Shown here: positions 1 to 7,158 of the stretch, in pieces
Layout of the letters: each line of letters opens with the position of its first letter
Position numbering within the stretch: position 1 is the stretch's first letter
Assembly: GCA_039683095.1 (NCBI GenBank)
Contig: JBDKSB010000001.1
Span: 1 to 64,000 of the forward strand
Length of the DNA: 64,000 bases
Reading direction: 5' to 3'
DNA from: Acidobacteriota bacterium
GTDB taxonomy: Bacteria; Acidobacteriota; Aminicenantia; Aminicenantales; Saccharicenantaceae
The notes under the pieces: generated by a model
What the model was told of the DNA's origin: nothing
Seen by the model: only the letters and a program-made list of their open reading frames with translations
Databases searched by the model: none
Program-made: the position numbers and the translations under genes

Positions 1-78
1 CTAACCACCCCTGGCGGAGGTGGGAGCCTCAACTTCATCACAACAGTTACCTGGAACGTGCCTGCCGATGAGAAAAGC

Positions 79-120
79 GGAAGTATTCACGTTGGTAGAA
101 ACCGGAAGTATTCATGTTGG
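79..120. repeat. Pair of 17-bp direct repeats, possible insertion-sequence end
   Basis: Two copies of GGAAGTATTCAYGTTGG lie at 79-95 and 104-120, one mismatch apart and with a 25-bp period. Bases 1-78 hold no gene I can recognise and are cut by the window edge. Multiple short repeats at a terminus are typical of some transposons with rve-type transposases (IS21-like), so this may be the right end of an element lying to the left. That reading is inference; no transposase is visible. Confidence 0.35.
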
Positions 121-143
121 CTTGACAAGCGAGCCGGGGGAAC

Positions 144-172
144 TTGCCTCCGGCCCCGTTTTATGGTATAAA
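144..172 (+). promoter_or_regulatory. Promoter of rpmB
   Basis: TTGCCT (144-149), a 17-bp spacer and TATAAA (167-172) lie 33 bp before the rpmB start codon. A TTGACA at 122-127 has no -10 box at a suitable distance, so it is not used in this call. Confidence 0.6.
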
Positions 173-205
173 GACGGCTCAATCCGAGACGAAAGAGACA
201 CGACC

Positions 206-397
206 ATGCCGAAAGTCTGCGAGATCTGCGAGAAAGGCCCCGTCTTCGGGCATAGCGTCAGCCATTCCCACAAGTCGTCCCCCAAGAAGTGGAAGCCCAA
301 TCTCCAGCGGGTCAAAGCCCGGACGCCCTCAGGCGTGCGCCAGATCTGGGTCTGCTCTAGATGCCTGCGCTCCGGCAAGGTGGCCAAGGCCGCCTAG
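206..397 (+). CDS. rpmB: 50S ribosomal protein L28
   Basis: This 63-residue protein is a structural component of the large ribosomal subunit. It matches L28 over its whole length, including the N-terminal region around GPVFGHSVSHS, the basic KKWKPNLQRV segment and a final CSRCLRSGKV. Four cysteines (5, 8, 50 and 53) make it the zinc-binding C+ form of L28. The ATG at 206 was chosen because it gives the standard L28 length; an open frame runs upstream to about position 20 but has no family similarity. The gene stands alone, with its own promoter, and converges on rel with an 11-bp gap. Confidence 0.95.
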   Translation: MPKVCEICEKGPVFGHSVSHSHKSSPKKWKPNLQRVKARTPSGVRQIWVCSRCLRSGKVAKAA

Positions 398-408
398 CCC
401 GGGCCGGG

Positions 409-2556
409 TCAAACCCTCTCCACCGACTGAACTTCCTTCAGGCCGTCGATCCGCTTCGCGATGGCCTCCAGCTGCTTGATGTCCCTGATCTTGAGGTCCA
501 GCCGGATGCGGGCCCGTCCTTCCGCGATATTGGCCGCTTCCGCCCGGGTGATGTCGGCCTCGAGGCCGGCCACGGCCGCGGCGACCTTGGCCAGCACGCC
601 CGGCGTATCCTGGGCCTTGACCAGGAGCCGGGCCTTGAACGTCCCGGCCAGGGCCGGGTCCCACGACACCTCGACCAGCCGCTGGCCGTCGAGCATCTCC
701 CGCTTCACGAGCGGACAGCGCAGCGAGTGCACGGTCAGGCCCTGGCCGGCCGTGAGGTAGCCGACGACCGGTTCGCCCTTGACCGGCGCGCAGCACTTGG
801 CCAGCTTGATCATCTGCCCGTCGATGTCCCTGATCCGGACGGACGCGTCGGGCCCGAGGGCCAGCCGATCCGCGGCCTTTTCGATGAGGCCCGGCCGGCG
901 CGGCGCCACGGGGCCGAAGACGGCCTCGACCAGCCTGGCGTCGACGACGACCCGGCCCAGGCCGGCCTGGCGGTAGAACTCCTCGAGCGACGGGGCCTTC
1001 GGCCCGAGGGCGGCGGCCAGGCGGGCGGCCGTCGCTTCTTCGCCGCGCAGCTCGGCGGGAATGGAGAACTTGCGGAGCTCCTTCTCCCAGAGCTTGCGTC
1101 CCAGCGCGATGCTCGTGGCCCGGCTCTTGACGTCGAGGGCCCGCCGCAGGGCCTGGCGGGCGCCCGAGGTGGCCGCGGCGGCCAGCAGGCTTCGCATCGG
1201 GGCCTTGGCCGGATCGGTCAGGATCTCGACGATGTCGCCGGTCCGGAGCGCGGTCTTGAGCGGGGCGGGCGAGCCGTTGACCCGCGCGGCCGCGGCATGG
1301 AGCCCGATCTCCGTGTGGACCTTGAAGGCGAAGTCGAGGGCCGTCGCGCCGGGCGGCAGGTTGATGACGCGGCCCTTGGGCGTGAAGACATAGACCTCCT
1401 CGGGGACGAGGTTGGTCTTCAGCGTGCGCAGGAACTCCTGGGGGTTCTTCTTCTCCTCGAACAGGGCGGCCATCTCCCGGAGCCAGTGCAGGCGGCGGTC
1501 CTCGACCATCGGGCTCGGCGGCGTGTCGTCCTTGTACCGCCAGTGGGCGGCGATGCCGTTCTCGGCCAGGTCGTGCATCTCCCGTGTCCGGATCTGGATC
1601 TCGAACATCTGCTTGTTCCCGGTGATGACCGTTGTGTGCAGGGCCTGGTAGAGGTTCGGCTTGGGCATGGCGATGAAATCGCGGAAGCGCTGGGGCAGGT
1701 GGGTCCAGCGCTGGTGGATGATGCCCAGTATGCCGTAGCAGTCCTGGACCGAGCCGGTGATGACGCGCAGGGCCAGGAAGTCGAAGACCTGGTCGAAGCC
1801 GATGTCCCGCCGTTTCATCTTGCTCCAGACGCTGTAGGGCCGCTTGATCCGGCAATAGATCTCGGCCGGCAGGCCGTTGGCGGCCATGAGCTCCTCGAGG
1901 GTCTTCTTCATGGCCGCCAGGTCCGCCTCGGCGGCCTTCCTCTGGGGCTCGATCTCCGCGGCGATCTTGGCGAACTCCTCCGGCTCGACGTAGCGGAAGG
2001 ACAGGTCCTCGAGCTCGGCCCGGATGCGCCCCATGCCCAGCCGGTTGGCGATCGGCGCGTAGATGTCGAGCGTCTCGCGGGCGATCTGGCGCTGCTTCTC
2101 CTCGCCGAGGAATCCCAGGGTCTTGAGGTTGTGGATCCGGTCGGCCAGCTTGATGAAGATGACCCGGATGTCGTCGGTCATGGCCAGGATGATCTTGCGC
2201 AAGGTCTCGGCCCGGCGGACCTCCGGCGAGACCTCCTGGACCCGGCTGATCTTGGTCACGCCCTCGACGAGGTCGGCGACCTCGCGGCCGAAGCTCTCCC
2301 GGATCGCGGCCGCCGTCGTGTCCGTGTCCTCGAGGACGTCGTGGAGGAGCGCGGCGACGAGGGTCGTCTTGTCGAGGCGCATGTCGGCCAGGCAATCCGC
2401 GACCTCGAGCGGGTGGCTGAGGTACGGCTCGCCGGAGCGGCGGACCTGGCCCTTGTGGGCCTGGCCGGCGAAGACGTAGGCCTTGCGGAGGGCGGCGACC
2501 TCCTTCTCGCTGACGTAGGAGGAAACCTTCTCGACGATGTCGTCAAACCTGACCAT
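409..2556 (-). CDS. rel: Bifunctional (p)ppGpp synthetase/hydrolase, Rel/SpoT family
   Basis: This 715-residue cytosolic enzyme makes and degrades the alarmone (p)ppGpp. The order is an N-terminal HD hydrolase domain (H34, H48 and the H72-D73 pair in LLHDVLEDT, so probably active), the synthetase domain at about 220-350 (RFRDFIAMPK, then YQALHTTV), a TGS domain at about 385-450 and a C-terminal ACT domain from about 640. Length and order match full-length Rel proteins. The ATG at 2556 follows a good Shine-Dalgarno (AGGAGAGG); the frame stays open upstream but overlaps gmhB without similarity. It overlaps the end of gmhB by 14 bp and is probably co-transcribed with it. I use rel because HD and synthetase motifs both look intact. 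Confidence 0.93.
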   Translation of the reverse strand: MVRFDDIVEKVSSYVSEKEVAALRKAYVFAGQAHKGQVRRSGEPYLSHPLEVADCLADMRLDKTTLVAALLHDVLEDTDTTAAAIRESFGREVADLVEGVTKISRVQEVSPEVRRAETLRKIILAMTDDIRVIFIKLADRIHNLKTLGFLGEEKQRQIARETLDIYAPIANRLGMGRIRAELEDLSFRYVEPEEFAKIAAEIEPQRKAAEADLAAMKKTLEELMAANGLPAEIYCRIKRPYSVWSKMKRRDIGFDQVFDFLALRVITGSVQDCYGILGIIHQRWTHLPQRFRDFIAMPKPNLYQALHTTVITGNKQMFEIQIRTREMHDLAENGIAAHWRYKDDTPPSPMVEDRRLHWLREMAALFEEKKNPQEFLRTLKTNLVPEEVYVFTPKGRVINLPPGATALDFAFKVHTEIGLHAAAARVNGSPAPLKTALRTGDIVEILTDPAKAPMRSLLAAAATSGARQALRRALDVKSRATSIALGRKLWEKELRKFSIPAELRGEEATAARLAAALGPKAPSLEEFYRQAGLGRVVVDARLVEAVFGPVAPRRPGLIEKAADRLALGPDASVRIRDIDGQMIKLAKCCAPVKGEPVVGYLTAGQGLTVHSLRCPLVKREMLDGQRLVEVSWDPALAGTFKARLLVKAQDTPGVLAKVAAAVAGLEADITRAEAANIAEGRARIRLDLKIRDIKQLEAIAKRIDGLKEVQSVERV

Positions 2557-3127
2557 GGCCGTCGGGCCTCTCCTGTCCGAGTATCCAGGACGCCGCCGCG
2601 AAAATGTCCGCGGCCGTGTGGGCTGGCCGGACGCCGCGGGCGGCCAGGGCGGCGGCGGACCGGCGGCCGTAGCCGGTGAGGACCAGGACGGGGGCCGCGC
2701 CGATGTTCCTTCCGAACAGGACATCGGCCGGCTTGTCCCCGATCATGTACGAGGCGTTGAGATCGAGGCCGAGCTCGCGGGCCGCCTGTAGGCCCAGGCC
2801 CGGCCGCGGCTTGGCGCAGGGGCAATCCGGCTCCGGACCCTCGCCGGCGTGAAGGCAGGAATAGATGGCGTCGAGCGGCGCGCCCTGTCGGGCGAACTCT
2901 TCGGCGAAGCGGCGGTGCAGGTCCCCGAGCTCCTCCGCGGCGATGTAGCCGCGGCCGACGCCCGACTGGTGGGTCACGACGACGGCGGCGAAGCCGGCCT
3001 TCCTGAGGGCGCGGACGGCCTCGAAGGCGGCCGGATAGATGTGGATCTGGCGGAAGTCGGCCGGATAGCCGGTATCCTCGTTGAGGGTGCCGTCACGGTC
3101 GAAAAAAACGGCCCTGCGCGTCTTCAT
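2543..3127 (-). CDS. gmhB: D-glycero-D-manno-heptose 1,7-bisphosphate phosphatase (HAD family)
   Basis: The 194-residue protein is a HAD-superfamily phosphatase. It carries the DRDGTLN motif (D10 nucleophile, D12) and the GmhB zinc loop C91-x-H93-x8-C102-x-C104 followed by KPRPG. GmhB removes the 7-phosphate from heptose 1,7-bisphosphate in the cytoplasm, on the route to ADP-heptose for lipopolysaccharide core. This supports an outer membrane with heptose-containing lipid. No other heptose gene is present in the window. The related histidinol-phosphatase of HisB shares the zinc loop, but no his genes are nearby. The upstream gene ends 40 bp before the start. Confidence 0.85.
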   Translation of the reverse strand: MKTRRAVFFDRDGTLNEDTGYPADFRQIHIYPAAFEAVRALRKAGFAAVVVTHQSGVGRGYIAAEELGDLHRRFAEEFARQGAPLDAIYSCLHAGEGPEPDCPCAKPRPGLGLQAARELGLDLNASYMIGDKPADVLFGRNIGAAPVLVLTGYGRRSAAALAARGVRPAHTAADIFAAASWILGQERPDGHGQV

Positions 3128-3167
3128 GGCTCGGGTTCGCCGGCGGGGAAAACCTCCGCTCGAACGG

Positions 3168-3479
3168 TCAGGACGAGGACTTGCCGCACCCGGCCCCGGC
3201 CGTGCCGCAGGACCCGCTGGCGGCCTCGGACTTGGTCTCGGCCGGCGATTCGGCGCCGGCCTTGCGGTCCCTCGCGGTATGCCCGGCGGGGACGGAATCC
3301 TTCTTGGCGTAGTCGGTGATATACCAGCCGCTGCCCTTGAACTGGATGGCCGGCGAGGAGATCCTCTTGGCCACCGGCCCGCCGCACTTGGGGCACTTCT
3401 CGAGGGGCTTATCCTTGGCCTTCTGGAGAACTTCGGTCGTCTCCCGGCACTTCTTGCACTGATATTCGTAGATCGGCAT
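3168..3479 (-). CDS. FmdB-family small zinc-ribbon protein
   Basis: This 103-residue protein starts MPIYEYQCKKC and has CxxC pairs at C8/C11 and C29/C32, which is the FmdB/CxxC_CXXC_SSSS putative regulatory family. The N-terminal 45 residues carry the zinc ribbon. The tail is low-complexity (Ala, Ser, Glu, Gly) with two further cysteines near the end. The family was first noted beside formamidase and amide-degradation genes, but its molecular role is unsettled and none of those genes is here. It has its own promoter (3510-3538) and ends 40 bp before gmhB, so gmhB and rel may share this transcript. Confidence 0.85.
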   Translation of the reverse strand: MPIYEYQCKKCRETTEVLQKAKDKPLEKCPKCGGPVAKRISSPAIQFKGSGWYITDYAKKDSVPAGHTARDRKAGAESPAETKSEAASGSCGTAGAGCGKSSS

Positions 3480-3509
3480 TTTGGTCTAACTCCGCATAAA
3501 CAATAGACC

Positions 3510-3538
3510 ATTATAGCAGAATTCGATCGGTTGATTAA
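3510..3538 (-). promoter_or_regulatory. Promoter of the FmdB-family gene
   Basis: Read on the minus strand, a perfect TATAAT (3515-3510) lies 17 bp downstream of TTAATC (3538-3533). The -35 box is poor, the -10 is consensus. It sits 31 bp before the start codon. Confidence 0.55.
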
Positions 3539-3558
3539 AAACAATGGCCACCGCGAGG

Positions 3559-4995
3559 CTATTCGTGGAAGACGATCGCCTCGAAGACCGAGAGCTTCGC
3601 CCCGCGCTTCCAGGCGTCGGCCGGCAGGCCGGCCTTGAGCGAGGCCTGGGCCAGGAACGTCTCGCGGTCCCAGCCGTTCTCGACCGGCACCTGGGGCAGG
3701 AGCAGGCCCTTGCGCCCGTCCCTCTCGACGACGACACCGTGGGTGCCGACCTTGACCAGCCCGGGGTCGGCGATCTCCCGGACCGGCGTCAGGACCGAGA
3801 TCTCGACCCGCAGGCGCCCGATCTCGGACGCGGCGACGGGCGGGAAGCGGGGGTCCTCCGTGGCCGCGTAGATCGCGCAGCGGATGACGGCCTGGCCGAG
3901 CGGCATGACGGGCTCGATGAAGCCGATGCAGCCGCGCAGGTCCCCGCTCTTCGTCAGCGTCACGAAGGCGCCGCGCGGCGTCCGGAACTTCTCCCGGCCG
4001 GAGAGGTCGTCGATAGTCGCCCCCCGCTCCAGGAACGCGGCCAGGGAGGCGCGGGCCATTTTCAAGAGCTCGGCCTTTTCGTCCGCGGTCAGCGTGAAGG
4101 CCTCGGGCGCCGCGTGGCCCTGCGTCCGGACCGCCGCGGCCAGGTAGCCGACGACCGGGCCGCCGAACGCAGCCGAGTCCGTCCGGGCCAGCACCTTGAC
4201 CTCGGGCCGGCCGAGCCTGGCCGCGTAGAGAAGAAGGGAGGCGACACCGCCGCCGCCGCACATGATATTCTCGCCCGCCTCGACCCGGCGGATGAGCGTC
4301 TCGGTCTTGCGGCCTTCGAGCAGCGCGGCCGTGGCGGCGTCCGTGGACCGGGCCTGAGCCTCCGGCAGGTAGTGCGACAGGTCCGTCGAGGCGACGACCA
4401 GGACCTTCCGGTCCCGGCAGTTCTTGGCCAGGGCCGAGGCGAGGGCCCTGATGGTCGTCGCCGCCTGCGCGCCCATGACGATGGGGACGATGGCCGCGCC
4501 GGGCAGGACGCGCTGGACGAAGGGCACCTGGACCTCGACCGAGTGCTCTTCGGCGAAGGCCTCCGGCCGGAAGCGGAAGCCCGAGGCCTTGGCGATGGCC
4601 TTGGCCAAGTCCGCGTCGACCCGGGCGGTCCCGAGCGGCGTCTCGAACCCTCCGTCCGGCCAGACCGAGACCCCCTCGAAGGCGAAGCGGTGGGACGGCC
4701 CGATGATGACGACGGTGTCGATGGCCTGGCCGCGGACGAGGGCGTAGGCGGCGGCCGCCGTCCGGCCCGAATACGCGTAGCCGGCGTGAGGCGCGATTAT
4801 CCCGATGATGCGACCGGATGCGGCCGGCCTGGCCGGGGCGGCCGCGGCCAGGTAGCCGTCGATATCGGCGGCCAGCCGGGCCGGGTCGGCCGGGTAGAAC
4901 TGGCCGGCGAACACGGCCGGCCTGAGGCCCTGGGCGAAAGCCGCCGCCGGGGCGAAGACAAGCAGGAGGACGATCGAGCGAAGGGTTCTGGTCAT
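3559..4995 (-). CDS. Exported Memo-AMMECR1 fusion (AmmeMemoRadiSam system B+A domains)
   Basis: The 478-residue protein begins with a signal peptide (MTRTLRSIVLLLVFA, then AAAFAQ), followed by a Memo domain at about 24-290 and an AMMECR1 domain at about 300-478. The Memo part keeps the putative metal-site residues: APHAGYAYSG, GPSHRF, EEHSVEVQVP, STDLSHY and the Cys in ENIMCGGGG. AMMECR1 keeps its signature LRGCIGFIEP. Memo is related to extradiol dioxygenases; the physiological substrate of either domain is not established. The radical-SAM partner of this system is not in the window. The start at 4995 has a Shine-Dalgarno (GGGAGAG); an upstream ATG at 5028 would fall at the predicted transcription start. 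Confidence 0.85.
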   Translation of the reverse strand: MTRTLRSIVLLLVFAPAAAFAQGLRPAVFAGQFYPADPARLAADIDGYLAAAAPARPAASGRIIGIIAPHAGYAYSGRTAAAAYALVRGQAIDTVVIIGPSHRFAFEGVSVWPDGGFETPLGTARVDADLAKAIAKASGFRFRPEAFAEEHSVEVQVPFVQRVLPGAAIVPIVMGAQAATTIRALASALAKNCRDRKVLVVASTDLSHYLPEAQARSTDAATAALLEGRKTETLIRRVEAGENIMCGGGGVASLLLYAARLGRPEVKVLARTDSAAFGGPVVGYLAAAVRTQGHAAPEAFTLTADEKAELLKMARASLAAFLERGATIDDLSGREKFRTPRGAFVTLTKSGDLRGCIGFIEPVMPLGQAVIRCAIYAATEDPRFPPVAASEIGRLRVEISVLTPVREIADPGLVKVGTHGVVVERDGRKGLLLPQVPVENGWDRETFLAQASLKAGLPADAWKRGAKLSVFEAIVFHE

Positions 4996-5035
4996 CGGCG
5001 CTCTCCCGCGGCGCGTCCGCCGCTTCATCGCCCTC

Positions 5036-5064
5036 AATATAGGGGCGGGACGGGGAAAAATCAA
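5036..5064 (-). promoter_or_regulatory. Promoter of the Memo-AMMECR1 gene
   Basis: On the minus strand TTGATT (5064-5059), a 17-bp spacer and TATATT (5041-5036) form a strong promoter. It is back to back with the promoter at 5089-5116. Confidence 0.65.
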
Positions 5065-5088
5065 TCTGGTTTCCGCGGCTGAACGAGA

Positions 5089-5116
5089 TTGACTTTTTCA
5101 CGTAATTTAAGATAAA
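5089..5116 (+). promoter_or_regulatory. Promoter of the small-protein/lolB/ispE gene group
   Basis: TTGACT (5089-5094), a 16-bp spacer and GATAAA (5111-5116) precede the 44-codon gene at 5137. It diverges from the Memo-AMMECR1 promoter. Confidence 0.6.
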
Positions 5117-5136
5117 ATGCTCACGGGAAGGATCAG

Positions 5137-5271
5137 ATGAAAGGCTTCTTCAAGTTCCTGCTGGCTGTGTTGACGCTGGGCCTGGTGTTTTTCCTCGGTC
5201 ATCGTCTCGGACAAGAAAAAGAAAAAGCCAAGATCCCGATCTTCCAGGACGAGCCCGAAGGCCGCGAATAG
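5137..5271 (+). CDS. Small single-span membrane protein, 44 residues
   Basis: The ATG at 5137 has a clear Shine-Dalgarno (GGAAGG) five bases upstream and a promoter just before it. The product begins MKGFFKFLLAVLTLGLVFFL and then turns charged (GHRLGQEKEKAK) and acidic at the end (DEPEGRE). It looks like one N-terminal transmembrane helix with a short hydrophilic tail, or an uncleaved signal anchor. I do not recognise a family. It leads the group that continues into the LolB-like lipoprotein and ispE, so an envelope role is possible but not shown. Confidence 0.65.
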   Translation: MKGFFKFLLAVLTLGLVFFLGHRLGQEKEKAKIPIFQDEPEGRE

Positions 5272-5343
5272 CGCGTCCGGAACCGGCGCGGCCCGAGCGC
5301 GCCCGTTCGGCCGCCGGCCCGGGCGAAGGCAAGGCAACCGACC

Positions 5344-5529
5344 ATGAAGTGGAGCACGACGGCGATCCTGATCATTTTCGCTGCTTTCGTTCTGCTCCTT
5401 ATCATTAATCCCAACATGTCCTGCTTCGGCCGGCGCCTCAAGTCGCCGTTCTATCCCCTGTTCCGGAAGGGGAAGATGAAGGACGGGGCGAAGAAGCCTC
5501 CCAAGACCGAAGATTATGGCTTCAAGTAG
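5344..5529 (+). CDS. Small single-span membrane protein, 61 residues
   Basis: The product starts MKWSTTAILIIFAAFVLLLI, a single hydrophobic helix, followed by a basic tail (RKGKMKDGAKKPPK). It has the same architecture as the 44-residue protein upstream but no close sequence match. Its last 14 bases overlap the start of the LolB-like gene, which suggests translational coupling. The ribosome-binding site is weak (AAGG nine bases or more before ATG). No family is recognised, and the gene is supported mainly by its position and the overlap. Confidence 0.55.
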   Translation: MKWSTTAILIIFAAFVLLLIINPNMSCFGRRLKSPFYPLFRKGKMKDGAKKPPKTEDYGFK

Positions 5530-6205
5530 AGCGGCCGTCCGGAGCCGGTTCCCGCCCGCGGCAGCCCTGCTCGTCGCTTCGTTCCTCGGGTCCCTGTCCT
5601 GCGCGGCCCCTCCGCCGCGTCTCGTGCCGCCGTCCGGCGGCGTCGAGGCCGTCGAGGGCTTCGGCTCCGCGTCCATAGCGGGTGCGGAAGCCTCGATCAG
5701 GGGCAAGTTCGGATTCGTCTTCCGCCAGCCGGACCTCGGCCGGATCGAGGCCGTCGATCCGCTCGGCCGCACGGCCTTCCTCATCGTTTTCCGCGGCGAG
5801 CGGGCCTGGTTCGTCCTGCCGGCTCGCGGCATCTACGCCGAGGACGCCGCGGCGGTCATGATGGAGCGTTTCCTCGGCGTCGCGCTTCTGCCCGGCGAGG
5901 CCGTCCGCCTCCTGTCCGGTTCCTGGGGCGCCGGCGGCGACGGCGCCTGGGCCGTCGAGCGGGACGCCGAAGGCCGCGGCGCCCGCGGCGCCCGCGACGG
6001 GTTCGCGCTGGAGGTCCGGGCCTTCTTCCCCGGCGGCGCGGTGCCCCGCGAGATCGCGGTCAAAGGGCCCGGGGCCTCCGGCCGGGTCAAGGTCCTGAAG
6101 CTCGGCTTCAATCCGCAGCCGCGCGACGAGCCGTTTGACACGGCTTTCCTGCGCGGCTACGCGGCCAAGACCTGGGAGGAGATCCTGGATCTCGTCGACC
6201 GATGA
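5516..6205 (+). CDS. lolB: LolB-like outer-membrane lipoprotein
   Basis: The 229-residue protein has a signal sequence ending in a relaxed lipobox (GSLSC, Cys near residue 29), and the body reads as an open half-barrel rich in hydrophobic ligand-facing positions (GKFGFVFRQPDLGRIEAVD). LolB inserts lipoproteins into the outer membrane. The call rests largely on context: lolB-ispE-(tRNA)-prs is a conserved order in many Gram-negative bacteria. Sequence identity to LolB is low, so a DUF4292-type relative is possible. The stop overlaps the ispE start (ATGA). Confidence 0.55.
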   Translation: MASSRAAVRSRFPPAAALLVASFLGSLSCAAPPPRLVPPSGGVEAVEGFGSASIAGAEASIRGKFGFVFRQPDLGRIEAVDPLGRTAFLIVFRGERAWFVLPARGIYAEDAAAVMMERFLGVALLPGEAVRLLSGSWGAGGDGAWAVERDAEGRGARGARDGFALEVRAFFPGGAVPREIAVKGPGASGRVKVLKLGFNPQPRDEPFDTAFLRGYAAKTWEEILDLVDR

Positions 6206-7068
6206 CCATCCGCTCTTTCGCCAAGATCAACCTCGGCCTCGAGATCGTCGGCAAGCGGCCCGACGGCTACCACGATATCCGGACGCTCTTCCAGACCATC
6301 GCCCTGTCCGACGAGCTCGACCTCGGGCCGGCCCCGGACGGCGTCATCGAGCTTTCCGGCGACGACCGGTCGATCGCCTGGGACCGGACGAACCTCATCG
6401 ACCGGGCCGCCCGGCGGCTTTGCGAGGAGAGCGGGACGGTCCGGGGCGTCCGGATCGCCGTCCGGAAATCGATCCCCGCCGGGCGCGGCCTGGGCGGCGG
6501 CAGCTCCAACGCCGCGGCCACGCTTCTGGCCCTGGACGCGCTCTGGGGCCTGGGGCTGGGCCCGGCCCGGCTGGCCCCCCTGGCCCGGGGGCTGGGAGCC
6601 GATGTCCCCTTTTTCCTGAAGGGCGGGCTCTGCCTGGGAGAGGGGATCGGCGACCGGCTGACGCCCCTGCCGGACCTGGCGCCGCTCGCCTGCCTGCTGG
6701 TCTTCCCCCCGTTCCCGATCTCCACGCCGTCCGTCTACGCCGGCGTCGAGGCGTCCTTGACTTCCCCCGGGAAAGTCAGTAAAATTGAGCGCTTTCTGGA
6801 GTCCGGAGACTTCGGACTGTTGGATAATGACCTGGAACGCGTCATTTTCCGGGCCCATCCCGAGCTCGAGCGCTGGACAAGATTTTTCCGGGAGCGGGGG
6901 GCTTTGGTGTCCCAGGTCAGCGGTTCGGGCTCCGCGGTGTACGGGCTGTTCCCCGACGCCGCGAGCGCCGAGGCGGCGCGGAGCAGGCTCCCCGGCACGC
7001 CGGACGCCCGCCTCGCGGCAACGCTGCCGCGGGAGCACTATTGGGCCCAGCTCGGTGCTGGGGCGTAG
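6202..7068 (+). CDS. ispE: 4-diphosphocytidyl-2-C-methyl-D-erythritol kinase
   Basis: This 288-residue GHMP kinase phosphorylates CDP-methylerythritol, the fourth step of the MEP isoprenoid pathway. It shows the N-terminal FAKINLGLEIVGKRPDGYH motif, the ATP loop IPAGRGLGGGSSNAA and the C-terminal VSGSGSAVYG motif. Its start overlaps the previous stop by 4 bp. Its last 10 bases, including the TAG stop, are also the first part of the tRNA-Gln gene. ispD and ispF for the neighbouring steps lie at 14.4-15.6 kb in the same window. Confidence 0.95.
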   Translation: MTIRSFAKINLGLEIVGKRPDGYHDIRTLFQTIALSDELDLGPAPDGVIELSGDDRSIAWDRTNLIDRAARRLCEESGTVRGVRIAVRKSIPAGRGLGGGSSNAAATLLALDALWGLGLGPARLAPLARGLGADVPFFLKGGLCLGEGIGDRLTPLPDLAPLACLLVFPPFPISTPSVYAGVEASLTSPGKVSKIERFLESGDFGLLDNDLERVIFRAHPELERWTRFFRERGALVSQVSGSGSAVYGLFPDAASAEAARSRLPGTPDARLAATLPREHYWAQLGAGA

Positions 7069-7129
7069 CCAAGCGGTAAGGCAACGGACTTTGGCTCCGT
7101 CATCGGAGGTTCGAATCCTCCCGCCCCAG
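7059..7129 (+). tRNA. trnQ: tRNA-Gln(UUG)
   Basis: The cloverleaf folds cleanly. The acceptor stem pairs 7059-7065 with 7122-7128, the anticodon stem ACGGA/TCCGT encloses the loop CTTTGGC with anticodon TTG, and the T arm GGAGG-TTCGAAT-CCTCC spans 7105-7121. The discriminator is G7129 and CCA is not encoded. The first ten bases overlap the 3' end of ispE, whose TAG stop uses the invariant U8 of the tRNA. Confidence 0.95.
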
Positions 7130-7158
7130 TTCGGACGATATGAGACGAGGATAGGACG

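Noticed and set aside
122-127. TTGACA as the rpmB -35 box
   Set aside because: The only good -10 box is 39 bp away; TTGCCT at 144 fits the spacing.
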